From: Devosia soli
GTDB lineage: Bacteria; Pseudomonadota; Alphaproteobacteria; Rhizobiales; Devosiaceae
Length of the DNA: 64,000 nucleotides
Assembly (NCBI RefSeq): GCF_000970455.1
Contig: NZ_LAJG01000021.1
Location: 186,001 to 250,000, forward strand
Reading direction: 5' to 3'
The translations under genes were made by a program, and so were the position numbers. The notes beneath the pieces are model-generated. The model did no database searches and was not told where the DNA came from. It was given only the letters and a program-made list of their open reading frames with translations. Shown piece by piece: positions 61,474 to 64,000 of the stretch (positions are counted from its first letter, which is position 1; each line of letters opens with the position of its first letter).

Positions 61474-61761
61474 GCACATTTGCTTTGTGTGTTTCTCAAA
61501 GGTCCGCTTAGAAGACTAATCTGCTGAAAAGCAGAAAGTCCGCAAGCCACCCCAATATCTCCTTTAAGCCCAATCTGCTGCCCACTCGCCCTCACGCATC
61601 CCCGCCCTGCGCCAGCAGCGCTTGTGAAAAGGGGAAAATTTCTATATGCACCGCTGCGAAATGCGCCAGTTTGCCCTTTATGCAACTGGCGCTTCCTGTT
61701 TCCCGCATGATTTGGCCGTTCGCCTCGCTGCCGCTGGACCATGCCCAACGCCCCGGTGCCC

Positions 61762-63576
61762 ATGTCCCTGCGCAATATTGCCATCATCGCCCACGTTGAC
61801 CACGGTAAAACCACCCTGATCGACGTTCTTCTCAAGCAGTCCGGCTCATTCCGCGAAAACGAACGCGTCGAAGAGCGCGCCATGGACAGCAACGATATCG
61901 AGCGTGAACGCGGTATCACCATTCTGGCCAAGGTGACCTCGCTCCTCTGGAAGGACACCCGCATCAATATCGTCGACACGCCCGGTCACGCCGATTTTGG
62001 CGGTGAAGTCGAGCGCATCCTCTCCATGGTCGATGGCGTGGTCATCCTCGTCGACGCGGCCGAAGGCCCGATGCCCCAGACCAAGTTCGTGCTCGGCAAG
62101 GCGCTGGCCCAGGGCCTCAGGCCCATCGTTGCCATCAACAAGATCGACAAGTCCGACGAGCGCCACCTCGAAGTGCTCGAAGAGATTTTTGACCTCTTCA
62201 TCGCGCTCGATGCTTCGCCAGAACAGCTCGATTTCCCGGTTCTTTATGGTTCGGCCAAGCAGGGCTGGATGGCTGCAGAGCCGGAAGGCCCCAAGGAAAA
62301 TCTTGGGCCCCTCCTCGATAAGGTCATCGAACATGTGCCCGAGCCTGCCGTCGAAGAAGGCGCGTTCCGCATGCTGGTCACGACCATCGAGCGCAACCCG
62401 TTCCTCGGCCGCATCCTGACCGGCCGCATCACCTCGGGTACCGTCAAGGCCAACGACCCCATCCACACGCTCAACCGTGAAGGCAAGGAAGTCGAAAAGG
62501 GCCGCGTCTCGAAAGTTCTCGCTTTCCGCGGCCTCGAACGCACCCCGGTCGATATCGGTGAAGCCGGCGATATCGTCGCCATTGCCGGTCTCGTCACCTC
62601 CACCGTGGCCGATACGCTCTGCGCCACTTCGGTCACCCAGCCGATCGCAGCCAAGCCGATCGATCCCCCGACCCTTTCGGTCACCTTCCGCATCAATGAC
62701 GGTCCGCTCGCCGGCCGCGAAGGCGACAAGGTTCAGTCCCGCGTCATCCGCGAACGCCTGATGCGCGAAGCCGAAGGCAATGTGGCGATCCGCGTCACCC
62801 CGGGCGAAGACAACGATAGCTACGACGTTGCCGGCCGTGGCGAACTTCAGCTCGCCGTCTTAATCGAAAACATGCGCCGCGAAGGCTTTGAGCTGACCAT
62901 CGGTCGTCCAAAAGTTCTGTTCAAGGAAGAAAACGGCCAGCGCATGGAGCCGGTCGAAGAAGTCATCATCGACGTCGATGACGAATTTACTGGCGCCGTC
63001 GTCCAGAAGCTGACTGAGCGCAAGGGCGAATTGACCGATATGCGTCCGTCCGGCGTCGGCCGTACCCGCATTCAGCTCCTGGTTCCAACCCGCTCGCTGA
63101 TCGGCTATCAGCCCGAACTGCTCTCGGACACGCGCGGCACGGCGATCTTCAACCGCCTCTTCCACTCCTTCGTGCCGTTCAAGGGCGAACTGCCGGGCCG
63201 CCGCACGGGCGTCCTGATCTCGAATGGCACCGGCCAGTCCGTCGCCTTCGCGCTCTGGAACCTTGAGGACCGTGGCGCCATCATGATCGACGCCGGCGTC
63301 GACATCTATGAAGGCATGATCATCGGCGAGCATTCCCGCGAGAACGACCTCGAGGTCAACGCGCTCAAGGGCAAGCAGCTCACCAATATCCGCACGACCT
63401 CCAAGGACGAAGCGGTCCGCCTGACGACCCCGAAGAAGCTGACCCTTGAACAGAGTCTCGGCTATATCGCCGAAGACGAATATGTCGAAGTGACGCCCAA
63501 ATCGATCCGCCTTCGGAAGATCTGGCTCGATCCTAACGATCGCAAGCGCATGAGCCGCGCCGCCAAGTCGGCCTGA
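61762..63576 (+). CDS. typA: Ribosome-associated GTPase TypA/BipA
   Basis: 604 residues. P-loop AHVDHGKTT (10-18), [19 protein letters not shown] (G3), NKIDK (G4). The C-terminal domain with [34 protein letters not shown] is the EF-G-like part and the end binds ribosomes. It aids assembly and stress response. ATG at 61762 matches homologues ([11 protein letters not shown]); ATG at 61741 is possible. The 288-bp region upstream (61474-61761) shows no gene. Confidence 0.96.
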   Translation: MSLRNIAIIAHVDHGKTTLIDVLLKQSGSFRENERVEERAMDSNDIERERGITILAKVTSLLWKDTRINIVDTPGHADFGGEVERILSMVDGVVILVDAAEGPMPQTKFVLGKALAQGLRPIVAINKIDKSDERHLEVLEEIFDLFIALDASPEQLDFPVLYGSAKQGWMAAEPEGPKENLGPLLDKVIEHVPEPAVEEGAFRMLVTTIERNPFLGRILTGRITSGTVKANDPIHTLNREGKEVEKGRVSKVLAFRGLERTPVDIGEAGDIVAIAGLVTSTVADTLCATSVTQPIAAKPIDPPTLSVTFRINDGPLAGREGDKVQSRVIRERLMREAEGNVAIRVTPGEDNDSYDVAGRGELQLAVLIENMRREGFELTIGRPKVLFKEENGQRMEPVEEVIIDVDDEFTGAVVQKLTERKGELTDMRPSGVGRTRIQLLVPTRSLIGYQPELLSDTRGTAIFNRLFHSFVPFKGELPGRRTGVLISNGTGQSVAFALWNLEDRGAIMIDAGVDIYEGMIIGEHSRENDLEVNALKGKQLTNIRTTSKDEAVRLTTPKKLTLEQSLGYIAEDEYVEVTPKSIRLRKIWLDPNDRKRMSRAAKSA

Positions 63577-63592
63577 TCCGTCAAACAACCAC

Positions 63593-63665
63593 CGTCATTG
63601 CCCGGCTTGTCCGGGCAATCCATCTTGGGATGGCATGGACCACCGGGACAGGCCCGGTGGTGACG
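63593..63665 (+). repeat. GTCATTGCCGGG-type dispersed repeat, copy 4
   Basis: CCGTCATTGCCCGGCTTGTCC to GGGACAGGCCCGGTGGTGACG, with near-perfect matching ends. It sits between typA and the DedA gene. Confidence 0.8.
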
Positions 63666-63685
63666 ACTGAGCGAGGGAAAATTCC

Positions 63686-64000
63686 ATGAGTGACTTCATC
63701 ATCGGCTTTATCACCGATTGGGGCTATCTGGGCATCTTCCTCCTCATGGTGGCGGAAAACATCTTTCCGCCCATCCCCTCCGAATTGATCATGCCCTTTG
63801 CCGGCTATGTCGCGGCCAATGGCGATCTTTCCATTTTTGGCGTGCTGGTCGCCGGCACGCTCGGCTCGGTCATCGGCACCACGGCCTGGTATGGCGTTGC
63901 CCGCCTCATGGGCATCGAACGCTTCACCTGGCTGTGCAACAAGTTCGGGCGTTTCGCGACGCTGAGCGAAGACGATATCGACAAGGCGCATCACTGGTTT
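63686..64000 (+). CDS. DedA-family membrane protein, N-terminal part
   Basis: 105 codons; the gene runs off the window. ATG at 63686 after GAGGGAAA. Membrane helices and the DedA signature ENIFPPIPSELIMPFAGYVAANGDLSIFG are visible, followed by GSVIGTTAWYGVARLMG. DedA proteins are flippases or transporters of undecaprenyl-P or phospholipids. Subfamily cannot be fixed from the partial sequence. Confidence 0.88.
   Translation, partial: MSDFIIGFITDWGYLGIFLLMVAENIFPPIPSELIMPFAGYVAANGDLSIFGVLVAGTLGSVIGTTAWYGVARLMGIERFTWLCNKFGRFATLSEDDIDKAHHWF

Noticed and set aside
1..64000. CRISPR arrays, insertion sequences, prophage, toxin-antitoxin or secretion islands
   Set aside because: No spaced direct repeats, transposase or integrase motifs were seen; every large frame is a core gene or a shadow of one.

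Overview
The window is chromosomal DNA from an alphaproteobacterium of the order Hyphomicrobiales (Rhizobiales), most like the Devosia group. This rests on high GC, the gene neighbourhoods (maf-aroE-coaE-dnaQ-secB-fxsA-Tim44 facing hemE-hemJ-rho-mnmE-mnmG-rsmG-parA-parB; hemC-hemD-Mic60-hemY; imuA-imuB-dnaE2), GAAC-N7-GAAC and TTAA-N7-TTAA regulatory sites, and short GTCATTGCCGGG-type palindromic repeats. The genus is inference; the order is fairly secure. I see no insertion sequence, prophage, CRISPR array, toxin-antitoxin pair or rRNA. This is core genome.

Left part (1-21.65 kb): tail of pyrF with a hydroxypyruvate-isomerase-like gene; adenosine kinase; a TetR regulator facing a DUF2214 membrane protein; nth facing a DUF2244 gene; an Ada-like regulator/methyltransferase broken by one frameshift; dapB-gpmA; then a histidine cluster on the minus strand (hisB, DUF2628, hisH, hisA, a small membrane protein, hisF, hisE, coaA) with a hairpin repeat between hisH and hisA. 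Next come hslV-GNAT-hslU, Smr-XRE, a Tim44-like gene, fxsA-secB, and dnaQ-coaE-aroE-maf reading away from the origin.

Origin (21.65-22.10 kb): a gap of about 440 bp between maf and hemE holds DnaA-box-like 9-mers, two exact TTAA-N7-TTAA CtrA-type sites and eight GANTC methylation sites, five of them within 45 bp. This is the expected place for oriC in this group. To the right, hemE-hemJ-rho-mnmE-mnmG-rsmG-parA-parB read away from it. A family of eight parS-like sites surrounds the region: four strong ones between 26.36 and 28.78 kb, and four diverged outliers at 5.5, 10.0, 23.6 and 40.7 kb. Most share an asymmetric core (ATTCACGTGAAAC), and the outliers all point the other way from the strong sites.

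Right part (30.8-64 kb): holA-lptE-leuS; the YggS-type PLP protein; a CenR-like response regulator with a stand-alone cyclic-nucleotide-binding protein; xthA; rimM-trmD-rplS, with an unusually long Ala/Glu tail on L19; EVE-YciI-gpsA-tsaD facing the heme operon hemC-hemD-Mic60-hemY; tRNA-Thr(CGT); a FeeM/LuxI-like acyltransferase with a CtrA-type site in its promoter; a GGDEF-EAL protein; phhB; the SOS mutasome imuA-imuB-dnaE2 behind a perfect alphaproteobacterial LexA box; TerB; a secreted protein; ppa; two MarR regulators, one sharing a palindromic operator with an NTF2-like gene; typA; and the start of a DedA gene.

Recurring theme: replication and segregation signals (DnaA boxes, CtrA sites, GANTC, ParAB/parS), cell-cycle or envelope regulators (CenR-like regulator, c-di-GMP protein) and core translation, DNA-repair and heme genes share the origin-proximal region. 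The most interesting non-coding signals are the origin architecture, the oriented asymmetric parS family and the CtrA-type site upstream of the FeeM-like gene.
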